64,000 nucleotides of DNA from Runella limosa DSM 17973. Its GTDB lineage: Bacteria > Bacteroidota > Bacteroidia > Cytophagales > Spirosomataceae. Positions 45,151 to 54,107 of the stretch are shown in pieces (the first letter of the stretch is position 1; every line of letters begins with the position of its first letter). The DNA is taken from positions 310,001 through 374,000 of the forward strand of contig NZ_KI519422.1 in NCBI RefSeq assembly GCF_000482465.1, written 5' to 3'. The notes under the pieces are model-generated. The model did not search any database. It was not told the DNA's origin and saw nothing but the letters and a program-made list of their open reading frames with translations. A program made the position numbers and the translations under genes.

Positions 45151-47925
45151 TTATTTCTGTTTCCGCCACCACCAAATTCCACCCAAAACTCCCAGCCCCA
45201 ATATCCCTAAACCCAAAACAATAAACTGCAAACCATCCATTGCCAAAGGGGTAGTGTCGCCGACCAATATCATGCCAGCCCATTGCGATGGTAGCGCATC
45301 AGCGGTTCCGCCTTTTTCTAACCAGTCGAGTTTGGCCTTTTGGAGGGCTTCGTCTTTGGGGAGGCCTTGGTCTAGGTAGTGGTAAAACAGTTTGGTGAGT
45401 TCGTAGGTTGGTTGGTCTTCTACGCTCCACAGCGTGGTGATGGTACTCGGAATACCCAATGCGGCAAAACCCCGGGCTAAACTAAATACGCCTTCGCCGC
45501 GCTGGTTTTGTCCCACGCCCGTTTTACAGGCCGAAAGTACCAACAATTGCGCAGCAAAGCGGTCGGCTTGCGTAAGTTCGGACAGACGTAATGCGGCATC
45601 GTGGAAGTACACGCGTGGCTCGACGGCGTCGGTGCTATCGGCATCAGCGTGGGTAAAAAGCTGAATGACTCGGGCGTTGGGGGCATCGTGCATAAACTGC
45701 GCTTTGGTAGCCTCTGTACTTTTTCGCAATTTCCCCCACCAAAATTTTTTGCCCACTTCTTCCAAAGCCGCTACCGAACCTTTAAGCGATGGTTGACGAA
45801 GCGACGGCTGAAACGTCTCAGGAGCAAAACCCACGAAGCTATGGTAAAATAGTTTGTCACCCTGACGTGAGGAAGGGGCTAAATCCGTATGGTTTTTTGC
45901 CAAGAAATTAGCCGAATACGTGTAGCTAATGGCGTGGTGTTTGAGCAGAAAATCGTTTTGATTTGGCTGGACAAGCAAGGTTTCAAAGGGCAAAAATACC
46001 CCATCTTGCGAGACAATCACGCGTGAGGCAGTTATTCCCAGTGGCTTCCACAACAGCGTATAAAGCCGATGAGCCAGCGCACAATACTGCGGATAATGAG
46101 CGTTGAGGCGGGAGCGGTCGGCACAAAGCGAAAGAAACTCGTTGGCAAGTGTTTGGTATTGGGCAGGATGAAGTGAAAGCCGAACAAGGCGCGCTTTTTT
46201 ATCCAAGCAAAAGGCATAAATGGCACTATCGCCAACAAAATAAGAAATAAACGCCCGCTCTCCCTGCGAAGCGCCCATTCCAAGGGATGATTGTTGAAAT
46301 TCGGCGGTTGTAACCGTGCTGTTGTCGTATTTGTAGCGGTAATAGGCGGGATTTGTCGATTCGAGCTGTTTACGAAAGGCTTCAAAATCGTCGTTAAATA
46401 GCTCCAAACGGCGTTGGATAGCCCCTCTTTTGGCATCGTTGGCAGGCAGACTAGCGAGTTGGTTTTGCAGATTGGCAATGCTGTCGCGGAGGGAACGTTG
46501 GCGTTTGGTGCTGGTTTCGGTGAGTTGCTGATTAGCTCCTAGTTCATTCAATTTGTCGGCGAGCAAAACAGCTTTTGATTTCTCAAAAAAACGAAACGCA
46601 GCTTCGGTATCGCCCGCTAAATAACAGGCTTCGATGGCGCGCTCGTACATGCCCCGCGTTTTTTGCCGCCAAAACAGCTTTGAACCTTCCCCCACGTGTT
46701 CGTAACGCATAAAATCAATCATGCTGTCGGCGAGGGCATAGGTTTTGAGGGCGTTTTGTAAAGCCCCCTTGCCCCCAATGGGGGTTTTTGAGTAATCGAG
46801 CCACGTGTCGGCTTTGTCTTGGATGAGGGAGTAGCAATATCTTTTTTGTGCGGAGATTTGGATTGTTTTAGCCGCAGGCAGGTCTGATATATTTGTTGGT
46901 TGAAAAGAAGAACTGAGCATAGAAAGCCCTTTTTGGAATTGTGAAAGAGCTGTTGGGTAGTCTTTTAATCGGACGTATGTTTTTCCTATGTGATTATACA
47001 AATTACTTTTATTAAACAGACTGTTGTCAATTTGAATGGCTTCATTGTAATATTCAATCGCTTTTGGATAATTTTTTGTGTCGTAATAATACAAGCCGAT
47101 GGCATTAGGGAAATCAGATAAGTTTTGAGGTTTTTTCTTCGCTATTTCATACGCAAGCAGTAGCTCTTTAAGACCACTTTTAGGGTCATTCAGTTTTTCA
47201 AGTAGCCCGCCTAAAAGACGATGTTGAATAGCTTGAGAATAGATTTGTTCGGGATATTTATGAATGATTTTTAGTGACTTTTGTAAAATAGTAACGGCTT
47301 CGTTTAACTTCCCCAATTCTTCTAATGCCTGGGCTTTTTGGTGTAGAATTTTTGAAAGCGTAATTTCATCCTTATCCTCCAAGGCCATTTGCTCTCCTAT
47401 GTTACTATGGTAAATGGCCTGCTCATAGTCACCTTGGGTAAAATGAACAAAAATTAGGTATAAATGAGCGTTGCTCACCCATTTTCGAGCGCTTTTAAGT
47501 TGTGCTCCTGTTTTTGTAGCGTTATCCAAAGCTTCTATGGCGAGTTGCCATTGGCCTGTTGCATTGTAATAAACCCCTAATCTATAGTAGGTTTTAGGTA
47601 AATCTGCTAAACGAAGATTTAGTTGTTTTTTCGTGTTTAAGACGATAGCCCGCTTAGAAATAGTTATTGCCTGCGAAATCTCTTTTTTGTAATAATAAAC
47701 CAAAGCCAACTCTTGGAGGGCGTCAGTATAAGTAGAGTCTAGTGGGTATTGACATTTTTCCCATTTTTGAAACCACTTTTCTAATTGAGGTTGTTGAGCT
47801 ATTTCTGGTTGGATACCACTGATTTTCTGTAAATTACTCCATAAAACAGCATAAGAGGGACATTGTGCCCCTCCTGTATTTGCTAAAATGATGGAAAACA
47901 GAAATATAATAACTCTTTTGTTCAT
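45151..47925 (-). CDS. TPR-CHAT (caspase-like) protease, membrane anchored
   Basis: 924 residues. Signal peptide (MNKRVIIFLFSIILANTGGA), TPR repeats over about 90-420 (GVYYNATGQWQLAIEALDNA, GLYYYDTKNYPKAIEYYNEA, GKTYVRLKDYPTALSQFQKG), a helical linker, then a CHAT domain (about 590-890) with the catalytic pair H759 in LFTHADAD and C800 in VLSACKTGVG. A C-terminal helix (IVLGLGILGLGVLGGIWWW) and RKQK tail anchor it, so the protease faces the periplasm. The TPR half is AT-richer than the CHAT half, and a GC-rich repeat lies near the join. The subtilase gene is 3 bp upstream. Confidence 0.92.
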   Translation of the reverse strand: MNKRVIIFLFSIILANTGGAQCPSYAVLWSNLQKISGIQPEIAQQPQLEKWFQKWEKCQYPLDSTYTDALQELALVYYYKKEISQAITISKRAIVLNTKKQLNLRLADLPKTYYRLGVYYNATGQWQLAIEALDNATKTGAQLKSARKWVSNAHLYLIFVHFTQGDYEQAIYHSNIGEQMALEDKDEITLSKILHQKAQALEELGKLNEAVTILQKSLKIIHKYPEQIYSQAIQHRLLGGLLEKLNDPKSGLKELLLAYEIAKKKPQNLSDFPNAIGLYYYDTKNYPKAIEYYNEAIQIDNSLFNKSNLYNHIGKTYVRLKDYPTALSQFQKGLSMLSSSFQPTNISDLPAAKTIQISAQKRYCYSLIQDKADTWLDYSKTPIGGKGALQNALKTYALADSMIDFMRYEHVGEGSKLFWRQKTRGMYERAIEACYLAGDTEAAFRFFEKSKAVLLADKLNELGANQQLTETSTKRQRSLRDSIANLQNQLASLPANDAKRGAIQRRLELFNDDFEAFRKQLESTNPAYYRYKYDNSTVTTAEFQQSSLGMGASQGERAFISYFVGDSAIYAFCLDKKARLVRLSLHPAQYQTLANEFLSLCADRSRLNAHYPQYCALAHRLYTLLWKPLGITASRVIVSQDGVFLPFETLLVQPNQNDFLLKHHAISYTYSANFLAKNHTDLAPSSRQGDKLFYHSFVGFAPETFQPSLRQPSLKGSVAALEEVGKKFWWGKLRKSTEATKAQFMHDAPNARVIQLFTHADADSTDAVEPRVYFHDAALRLSELTQADRFAAQLLVLSACKTGVGQNQRGEGVFSLARGFAALGIPSTITTLWSVEDQPTYELTKLFYHYLDQGLPKDEALQKAKLDWLEKGGTADALPSQWAGMILVGDTTPLAMDGLQFIVLGLGILGLGVLGGIWWWRKQK
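46763..46789. repeat. GC-rich repeat (family G) inside the CHAT gene
   Basis: GCCCCCTTGCCCCCAATGGG and then GGTTTTT, a hairpin-forming repeat of the CCCCCTAACCCCC type also seen at 50526-50550 and 13369-13389. Here it is read in frame as KTPIGGKGAL in the linker between the TPRs and CHAT. Confidence 0.65.
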
Positions 47926-47928
47926 ACA

Positions 47929-49779
47929 TTAATGCTCTGTATTAACCAGCATAAGGCGTCCGTTATTAACTGTGCTCCTTAAAGTATCACTTTGTCTTCC
48001 TGAAGAAAGTAAGTCAATTAAAGAATTGCGATTTCCGTTATAAGGAAGGTGTACTGTCATCATGGCCGAAGTATAAGCGGTTGCAATAGAGGTACCTGTA
48101 AAAGTTTCAGAACCGCTATAGAAAGGTGATGGCAGTTCATCTGTTTCTATATCTGAATTGCCGACAGCTAAATGCACGACCTGAGGTGATATATTGTTGG
48201 TAGAGAGCCAGTTAGTGTCCCTGATTATAGATAAGTTTTGGGGAGACGCCAGCAATGTTAAAGCGGGGAGATTTAAGATAGCTTGACGTATACTAGGGGC
48301 AAGGTTCTGTTCATAATTCGTTGGAGAGTTGTTCCGATTTACTAGATAAGGGATAGTCGCAGTTCCAACAGTAATCATCTTGTCTATTGAAAAGCAAGCA
48401 GGATATTTCTTATTAGAATCCAAATTAACATCTTCATTACCTGCTGCTGATGCTATCCAAATACCTAAACTCGCGATTTCTTGAAATTTTTCTTCTAAAA
48501 AATTTAGTTCTTGACTTCCTTCTAAGAAAGACCCTACAAAACTAGCATTAAGAGCTTGAATATTTAGACCAGCTTTTTTTTGTCCTATAACATAGTTCAG
48601 TCCACATAATAAATCAAAAAAAGTGCCAAAACCCGCAGCATTAAAGACTTTTACTGGTAATACAGGCCAATTATTCTTTTGATTAATAATAGCCGAGATA
48701 ATAGTGCCATGCCGTCCTACTTGGGGTTTGCAACACCCAGCTTCATCAATTTCATCTACTAAATTGTCATCGTAAGGGGTATTTATGATATCTTCTCTTG
48801 TCAATTCCATATTCTGGATTTTTTTGAAAACTTCACTATAGAATCCAAAGGCTATATTGTTTGGATCATAATCTAAAATAGCCGCTTTATAGACTTTTAA
48901 ATAGTCTGTAACCGCGTTATAACCTAAACTATCGCTTTCTAATCCGCAGGTCAGAAAGGGATTTGCAACCTTAAAATCAATAAAATTGCCTGACTTATCT
49001 TGGTAAGAAGCTCCTTGCGTGCTAAATTTTAATCCTGTATCCAAGACTGCTATACAATTAGTATCAGACGTTATACCATTCTTGTATTCATTAGTTTGAG
49101 TTACAACTTGTAGTTGACTTGGGTAAATACGGGTAATTTGAGAAGGTGAATATTCTGTGGCAGATTTAATTGGGTCGCCAGGGTCTCCAGCGGGGTCGGG
49201 GCTTATGATTAGGTTAGTTAGTTGGTCAAATTGATATGTAATTTGCGACAAGGAGTTTATCCCTCTTATACTATCAATTTCAGCAAAAGGCGGGATTTGG
49301 TCATTGTCTTCCCATTCAATAAGTACTATGGTTGTCTCATCACCATCAGCATCCTTACCATTGGGGCATTCGCCAGCACGTACTACTTCGGCTGTATATC
49401 TAGGTTGTTCGAATAGAAATCCAAGGCATCCTTTGGGTTGCTTGAACGAGATAGAAATTTGGATTATATCAATACATTTCTTTCCATCCTTCACATTGCA
49501 TTTAGATATCGTACTTTTTTCTTTTAAAGTATTATAGTCAGATGTTTTGAGAATGAGTATTTTCTGGTTTTTTACAGCGGATTGCCCATCTTTGGTTATA
49601 TCAACAGGAGATAAAAAGCCATTGAAATTGTTTTGTTTATGCCCTTGAGGGGAGGGGAAACATACTGAAATTTCGGCTGGGGCTGTGATGCGGATATCAG
49701 CTAGGTCGATTTCTTGTATTGGGTCTTGAGGATTGTACTCTCTTCTATCAACGAATTGAATTTTAATAGGCGCTGCCAT
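47929..49779 (-). CDS. Subtilisin-like serine protease (S8 family) without signal peptide
   Basis: 616 residues. The catalytic triad is D247 (IAVLDTGLKF), H357 (VGRHGTIISAI) and S564 (FTGTSIATAYTSAMM), with oxyanion N448 in SAAGNED. An N-terminal domain of about 200 residues, beta-rich with eight or so cysteines, precedes it and is not a normal propeptide. No export signal is visible, unusual for a subtilase, so it may act in the cytosol on regulators or small proteins. It lies 24 bp after the TPR anti-sigma-like gene and 3 bp before the CHAT gene. Markedly AT-rich (18 of 60 G+C in 48841-48900, counted by hand). Confidence 0.92.
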   Translation of the reverse strand: MAAPIKIQFVDRREYNPQDPIQEIDLADIRITAPAEISVCFPSPQGHKQNNFNGFLSPVDITKDGQSAVKNQKILILKTSDYNTLKEKSTISKCNVKDGKKCIDIIQISISFKQPKGCLGFLFEQPRYTAEVVRAGECPNGKDADGDETTIVLIEWEDNDQIPPFAEIDSIRGINSLSQITYQFDQLTNLIISPDPAGDPGDPIKSATEYSPSQITRIYPSQLQVVTQTNEYKNGITSDTNCIAVLDTGLKFSTQGASYQDKSGNFIDFKVANPFLTCGLESDSLGYNAVTDYLKVYKAAILDYDPNNIAFGFYSEVFKKIQNMELTREDIINTPYDDNLVDEIDEAGCCKPQVGRHGTIISAIINQKNNWPVLPVKVFNAAGFGTFFDLLCGLNYVIGQKKAGLNIQALNASFVGSFLEGSQELNFLEEKFQEIASLGIWIASAAGNEDVNLDSNKKYPACFSIDKMITVGTATIPYLVNRNNSPTNYEQNLAPSIRQAILNLPALTLLASPQNLSIIRDTNWLSTNNISPQVVHLAVGNSDIETDELPSPFYSGSETFTGTSIATAYTSAMMTVHLPYNGNRNSLIDLLSSGRQSDTLRSTVNNGRLMLVNTEH

Positions 49780-49803
49780 AGAGAAAAAGGGTTATTATTA
49801 ACA

Positions 49804-50517
49804 TCACTCCACTTCCTTCCATCCCTCCAATTTATCCCTCTTTACCTCGTTGAGCAAATTTTGCGCGGACTTTTGAGTTAACGGTTCATTTTTCATCAAA
49901 AGCGCGAGCGCTTCGTAAAATTTGCCAGGATTTGAGACCAAATCGGTGCGGGTGCCAAGGCGGTGAAAGTGTTCAATGGCTTGGTCGTATTCCTTGAGGC
50001 GAAGGGAAACAAGACCCGCATTTTTTTCTGCTTCGGCATTCGTGCTGTCGCGCTGGAGGAGTGCTTCAAAGATAACCTTGGCCTTTTGTAAGTTGCCTTC
50101 ATTGTAACTTAGGATGCCCAACTGAAGACTGTCGGCCTCGGCATTCCCCAGTTTGAGCCCTTCGAGTGTCGAAAAATTAGTTTCAACGTACATTTGCGCC
50201 CATGCTTGGGTGTAATTGCTCTCACCAACCGACTTTCGGAGCCATACGTACCAGCCAATCCCCAAACATAAAACCACCGATGCTGCCGCACTCAACGCAT
50301 AATAGAGGCTACGACGGCCTTTTTGTTGGAGCTGTTGCCCTAGCTGCGTCAACTCTTCCTTGCGCCGAGCGCGCGCTTCTGCCTGAGCTGCCGCCCGCGC
50401 TTGTACCCAAAAAGCAACTTCTTCGGCCAAAGCGGGATTGCTTTTGAGTTCTTGCTCAAATTGTATTCGCTCTGCTTCCGAAAGTGTATGATTAAAATAC
50501 GCTTCTATCTGTTCCAT
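49804..50517 (-). CDS. Membrane TPR protein, anti-sigma-like
   Basis: 237 residues: a cytoplasmic N-terminus (MEQIEAYFNHTLSEAERIQF) resembling anti-sigma factor N-terminal domains, one transmembrane helix at about 71-92 (LYYALSAAASVVLCLGIGWY), and a periplasmic TPR region (about 125-200: GILSYNEGNLQKAKVIFEAL, AGLVSLRLKEYDQAIEHFHR). The gene is 13 bp after the sigma-factor gene. I infer that it holds the sigma factor and senses a periplasmic signal through its TPRs; there is no zinc-finger (HxxxCxxC) motif. Confidence 0.82.
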   Translation of the reverse strand: MEQIEAYFNHTLSEAERIQFEQELKSNPALAEEVAFWVQARAAAQAEARARRKEELTQLGQQLQQKGRRSLYYALSAAASVVLCLGIGWYVWLRKSVGESNYTQAWAQMYVETNFSTLEGLKLGNAEADSLQLGILSYNEGNLQKAKVIFEALLQRDSTNAEAEKNAGLVSLRLKEYDQAIEHFHRLGTRTDLVSNPGKFYEALALLMKNEPLTQKSAQNLLNEVKRDKLEGWKEVE

Positions 50518-50525
50518 AAAATATA

Positions 50526-50550
50526 GCCCCCTAACCCCCGATGGAGGATT
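50526..50550. repeat. Family G repeat at the sigma/TPR boundary
   Basis: GCCCCCTAACCCCCGATGGA then GGATT, a hairpin-prone GC-rich repeat. It overlaps the last codons of the sigma-factor gene (read as SSIGG) and the short spacer before the TPR gene. Confidence 0.6.
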
Positions 50551-51130
50551 TGTACTTTTCTTTTAATTTCTCTAAACATCTTAGTCGGCTTGTCTTGGCT
50601 ACTGCGGCGGAGTTGTAGCCCATCGTTTGGGCAATTTCTTCGTCGGTGTACCCTTCACCCCACGCCAAAATCATCTCACGACACTTGTCGCCCAGTGCCC
50701 GTAAGCGCTGCTGCAAGGTTTCTATTTCACTTTCCACAATGAGTTTTCGCACCGCCGACTGCGTTTCGTCGGGCAGCCAAGCGAGCGCATCCTCCAACCC
50801 AATGCTGTTGGTATGAACCTCTGCTTTGTTAGTCGTGTTTTTTCGGATACTATCAACACATTTATTCGTAAATATCTGAGTTAGATAGGTTTTTAACTCC
50901 GAACGTCCTTCAAAACGACGACTGATGACGTGTTCAATGACTGTCAAAATAGCATCAGAATATGCACTCTCGGCATCGTCTTGGCTGATTTTGTGTTTGT
51001 AACAGGCTTCCCGAACGAGGTAGTGGTATTTTTCGTACAGTTTATTTTCATAGAGCCGCCTTTGGGTAGTTCCTGCTTGAAGACCTTGCAGGAGGGCGTC
51101 ATCTTTCAAGACTTTATTAAAAATAAACAT
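50531..51130 (-). CDS. Sigma-70 family RNA polymerase sigma factor (leading gene of the CHAT block)
   Basis: 199 residues. Region 2 at about 25-95 (YEKYHYLVREACYKHKISQD, DAESAYSDAILTVIEHVISR, LKTYLTQIFTNKCVDSIRKN); region 4 at about 135-190 (LQQRLRALGDKCREMILAWG, DEEIAQTMGYNSAAVAKTSR). It is an ECF-like factor of the group commonly followed by TPR-type membrane proteins in Bacteroidota rather than a FecI-type factor. It is the first gene of a minus-strand series down to about 39670 and probably directs that operon. Confidence 0.88.
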   Translation of the reverse strand: MFIFNKVLKDDALLQGLQAGTTQRRLYENKLYEKYHYLVREACYKHKISQDDAESAYSDAILTVIEHVISRRFEGRSELKTYLTQIFTNKCVDSIRKNTTNKAEVHTNSIGLEDALAWLPDETQSAVRKLIVESEIETLQQRLRALGDKCREMILAWGEGYTDEEIAQTMGYNSAAVAKTSRLRCLEKLKEKYKSSIGG

Positions 51131-51279
51131 TCAGGTAGGGATAAGTGGATTTGCTTTCACTAAAGTGATAAACGATTTCCAGAAAAACAAGTATTTCTTT
51201 CCCCGAATAGCCTTACTGTGCGTAGCTGCTGTACTTCTTTCAAACGATCACGCAGTTCATTTCAAACCCTTGACCTCCA

Positions 51280-52581
51280 ATGAAACACACACCTTTTTCT
51301 CGTCGTTCTTTTATCAAGACGGCGGCAGTGGGCACGGCTTCGTTGTCCTTTCCAACTATTATCCCTGCCAGTGCTTTTGGCGCCAATGACCGCGTGCGCG
51401 TGGCCGTTATCGGTATCAATGGCCGTGGAAAAGACCACATATCTGGCTTTTCAAAATTACCCAACGTAGAAGTGGCTGCCTTGTGCGACGTGGACAACGT
51501 GGTGTTGCAAGAAAGAGCGGCCGATTTTGAGAAAAAAAACAACAAAAAAGTCAAGACGTTCCAAGATTTGCGGAAGGTCTATGAAGATAAAGACATCGAC
51601 GCCGTCAGTATCGCTACCCCCAATCACTGGCACGCGTTGGCGGCGATTTGGGCGTGCCAAGCGGGGAAGGATGTCTATGTCGAAAAACCAGGCTGTCATA
51701 ACATTTATGAAGGACGCAAGCTCGTAGAAGCCGCGACCAAATACAATCGGATTGTGCAGCACGGCGTGCAGTTGCGCAGTTCGGTGGCCATGCAAGAAGC
51801 CATCAAACACCTCCGCGAAGGACTGATTGGGAATGTCTATATGGCGCGGGCGTTGATTTACAAATGGCGTCCCGATATTGGTAACCAACCCACGTCGCCC
51901 GTGCCTGCGGGGCTAGATTGGGATTTGTGGCAAGGCCCTGCCCAAGCCCGTGCTTTCAGTAAAAATTACGTACACTACAACTGGCACTGGTTTTGGGACT
52001 ATGGCAATGGCGACATTGGCAACCAAGGGATTCACGAAACCGACCTCGCGTTGTGGGGCTTGGATGTGGGACTGCCCGAAGAAATTACGTCGGCAGGTGG
52101 AAAGTTTTTGTGGAATGACTGTAAAGAAACGCCCGAAACGTTGACGTCAACCTACATTTATCCCAAACAAAAAAAGGTAATTGAGGTGGAAGTTCGCCCG
52201 TGGATGACCAATAAAGAAGATGGCGTGGAAGTCGGAAACTTGTTTTACGGCGATAAAGGCTACATGGTTATCAACGGTTACAACGACTATAAAACGTATT
52301 TGGGGAAAGAGCGTACGCCAGGCCCTGCTCGCAAAGAAGGCGGCGACCATTACCAAAACTTTATTGATGCTGTGCGTGCCCACGACAAAAAACTCTTGAA
52401 TGGTCCCGTGGAAACGGCGCACTTGTCGGCTTCATTGGCGCATTTGGGTAATATTGCTTATCGTCTCGACCGCAAACTGAAGTTTGACCCAACTGCCGAA
52501 AAGTTTGTGGGAGACAAAGAAGCCAACGCGATGCTTTCGCGTAAGTACCGGGCTCCGTTTATTGTGCCTGACAAAGTGTAA
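51280..52581 (+). CDS. Gfo/Idh/MocA family oxidoreductase, Tat-exported
   Basis: 433 residues. A twin-arginine signal (SRRSFIKTAAVGTASLSFP) precedes the NAD(P)-binding domain (VRVAVIGINGRGKDHISGF) and the EKP catalytic lysine motif (DVYVEKPGCHNIYEG). Family members with a Tat signal in Bacteroidota, some acting on glycosides or amino-sugars with bound NAD, are periplasmic. It starts 150 bp from the divergent sigma-factor gene and is probably unrelated to the CHAT block. Confidence 0.9.
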   Translation: MKHTPFSRRSFIKTAAVGTASLSFPTIIPASAFGANDRVRVAVIGINGRGKDHISGFSKLPNVEVAALCDVDNVVLQERAADFEKKNNKKVKTFQDLRKVYEDKDIDAVSIATPNHWHALAAIWACQAGKDVYVEKPGCHNIYEGRKLVEAATKYNRIVQHGVQLRSSVAMQEAIKHLREGLIGNVYMARALIYKWRPDIGNQPTSPVPAGLDWDLWQGPAQARAFSKNYVHYNWHWFWDYGNGDIGNQGIHETDLALWGLDVGLPEEITSAGGKFLWNDCKETPETLTSTYIYPKQKKVIEVEVRPWMTNKEDGVEVGNLFYGDKGYMVINGYNDYKTYLGKERTPGPARKEGGDHYQNFIDAVRAHDKKLLNGPVETAHLSASLAHLGNIAYRLDRKLKFDPTAEKFVGDKEANAMLSRKYRAPFIVPDKV

Positions 52582-52602
52582 AATCGTTGATTTAGAATAC
52601 CA

Positions 52603-52635
52603 AAAGCCACCCCACGGTTCAGTTGGGGTGGCTTT
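52603..52635. terminator. Bidirectional terminator between convergent genes
   Basis: AAAGCCACCCCA (52603-52614) pairs perfectly with TGGGGTGGCTTT (52624-52635) over 12 bp with a 9-nt loop; T-rich sequence follows on the plus strand and TTTT on the minus strand. It ends the oxidoreductase gene and overlaps the last bases of the AraC gene. Confidence 0.9.
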
Positions 52636-53452
52636 AATTTTTGAGATAATTGGCCAGTTCTGTGTTATTTTTTACGTAAAGCGAAGGGGCTTTTCCGATA
52701 AATTCAGTAAAATCTTTGATAAAATGCGATTGGTCGTAGTAGCCATAATGATAAATAAGGTCTTGCCAATCGTCTATTTTCCAGCGTTTTTGGGCTAATT
52801 CGTTGCACAAATGCCCCACCCGACGAATGCGAGTGTAGTATTTAGGACTGACGCCTACTTTTTGCAAAAACTTCCGTTCAAACTGTCGGCGGCATACGTA
52901 AAGCTCGCTGATGACATCGTTGATGTTGATAAGTCCGCGTTTATCCACAATCAGGTTCGCGGCAAAGTCAGTACGGTCGGCAACGGGGTTTTTACGGAGA
53001 AATTGCACGTTGACAAATTGCTCCAGTAGCGCCAAACGCTCACTGTGCGATGCCGCATCTTCTATTTTATCGCTGTATTCATCCACGCATTTTCCCAGCA
53101 CATCACGCAGGTTGGTGCGCTCGTCCGAAAACTCATACATCGGCATCCCAAACAGCGTATGTAAGCCCGCAGGCCGAAATACGATACCCACCATGCCAAT
53201 TTGCCCCGAAAGCTGTAACTGATAACTTTTGGTGGCTTGCCCCGTTAGGAAATTTTTCGGTACGAGCCCGCCGTTTAGTTTTTGGGAAGTAACGCGGTAG
53301 GGAGTGCCATAATTAAAGACAATCGACGCAAAACCCGTCGGCGGAGATTCAATAGCGATTGCTTTCGACAGGGTTTTACTGTATTCCCAAATGTAGAAAC
53401 ATTCGACAAAAGACTGTAAATGTGCAGGTGGAGGAAACTTTCGGTAAAACAT
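52634..53452 (-). CDS. AraC family transcriptional regulator (DUF6597-type sensor)
   Basis: 272 residues. The N-terminal part (MFYRKFPPPAHLQSFVECFY ... SQIGMVGIVFRPAGLHTLFG) matches the DUF6597-type domain that precedes AraC DNA-binding domains; the C-terminal helix-turn-helix pair is at about 180-265 (RRQFERKFLQKVGVSPKYYT, IYHYGYYDQSHFIKDFTEFI). It is convergent with the oxidoreductase gene and the SnoaL-like gene lies upstream on the same strand. Target unknown. Confidence 0.88.
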   Translation of the reverse strand: MFYRKFPPPAHLQSFVECFYIWEYSKTLSKAIAIESPPTGFASIVFNYGTPYRVTSQKLNGGLVPKNFLTGQATKSYQLQLSGQIGMVGIVFRPAGLHTLFGMPMYEFSDERTNLRDVLGKCVDEYSDKIEDAASHSERLALLEQFVNVQFLRKNPVADRTDFAANLIVDKRGLININDVISELYVCRRQFERKFLQKVGVSPKYYTRIRRVGHLCNELAQKRWKIDDWQDLIYHYGYYDQSHFIKDFTEFIGKAPSLYVKNNTELANYLKN

Positions 53453-53529
53453 GGGCTAGGCACGATTTACCGAAAGTTAAGAATTAGTGGAAAAAACCTC
53501 AAAAACAACAACTATTATTTATCGAACGG

Positions 53530-53976
53530 TTAAGCGCCCGTCAATTGGGCCACAAAATTTTCGTGATTCCAATTGATACTTAAATCCGTGATTTTGTCAT
53601 TTTCATCAAAACGAAAAACGAAAATATGGTCACTGTTGAATTTCAATCCCTTGCTAGGAAGCCCCATAAATTCTTTTTCTTGCGTTCCAAAAATCGCGAC
53701 TTTGCAAGTAACAGCATCGTCTTCGGAATACATACTATCAACGGTGTTGTCAATGTCGGGAAAGCAATCCATTAGTAAACTCCATACTGCCTTACCAAAT
53801 TCGCGGAATAATCCCTTTCCGTCTTCGCCCAGCGGCTGAAACCATACGGTTGCTTCGGGCGTGGCAAGGTTAATCATACGTTCGGTATCAAGGTCTTGAT
53901 AGGCAGAAAAAAATTCGATGCAAGTACCTTTGCGGGTCAGTTCCGCGATTGATTCGGTCGTCTTTGTTGTTTCCAT
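53530..53976 (-). CDS. SnoaL/NTF2-like protein
   Basis: 148 residues with an alpha+beta cone fold pattern: FFSAYQDLDTERMINLATPE, ATVWFQPLGEDGKGLF, VTCKVAIFGTQEKEFMGLP and HIFVFRFDENDKITDLSINW. The family includes ketosteroid-isomerase-like and polyketide-cyclase-like enzymes and non-enzymatic proteins. Cytosolic. It is upstream of the AraC gene with 77 bp between and may be its target or partner. Confidence 0.8.
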   Translation of the reverse strand: METTKTTESIAELTRKGTCIEFFSAYQDLDTERMINLATPEATVWFQPLGEDGKGLFREFGKAVWSLLMDCFPDIDNTVDSMYSEDDAVTCKVAIFGTQEKEFMGLPSKGLKFNSDHIFVFRFDENDKITDLSINWNHENFVAQLTGA

Positions 53977-54023
53977 CTTTTTTATTGTGAGGGTTGGAAT
54001 GAGTTATTAAGCAGAATTAGACA

Positions 54024-54086
54024 AGACTTTCCAAGTTGTAGGTTTATAGTATTGATATTCAGTAGCTTAGTAAGCTTGGAAAGTCT
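54024..54086. repeat. Family A hairpin, single copy
   Basis: AGACTTTCCAAG (54024-54035) pairs with CTTGGAAAGTCT (54075-54086), 12 bp perfect, with TTGATATTCAG in the loop as in the other copies. It lies between the SnoaL-like and DinB genes. Confidence 0.85.
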
Positions 54087-54107
54087 ATTTTTGCACAGAT
54101 ACTTAAG

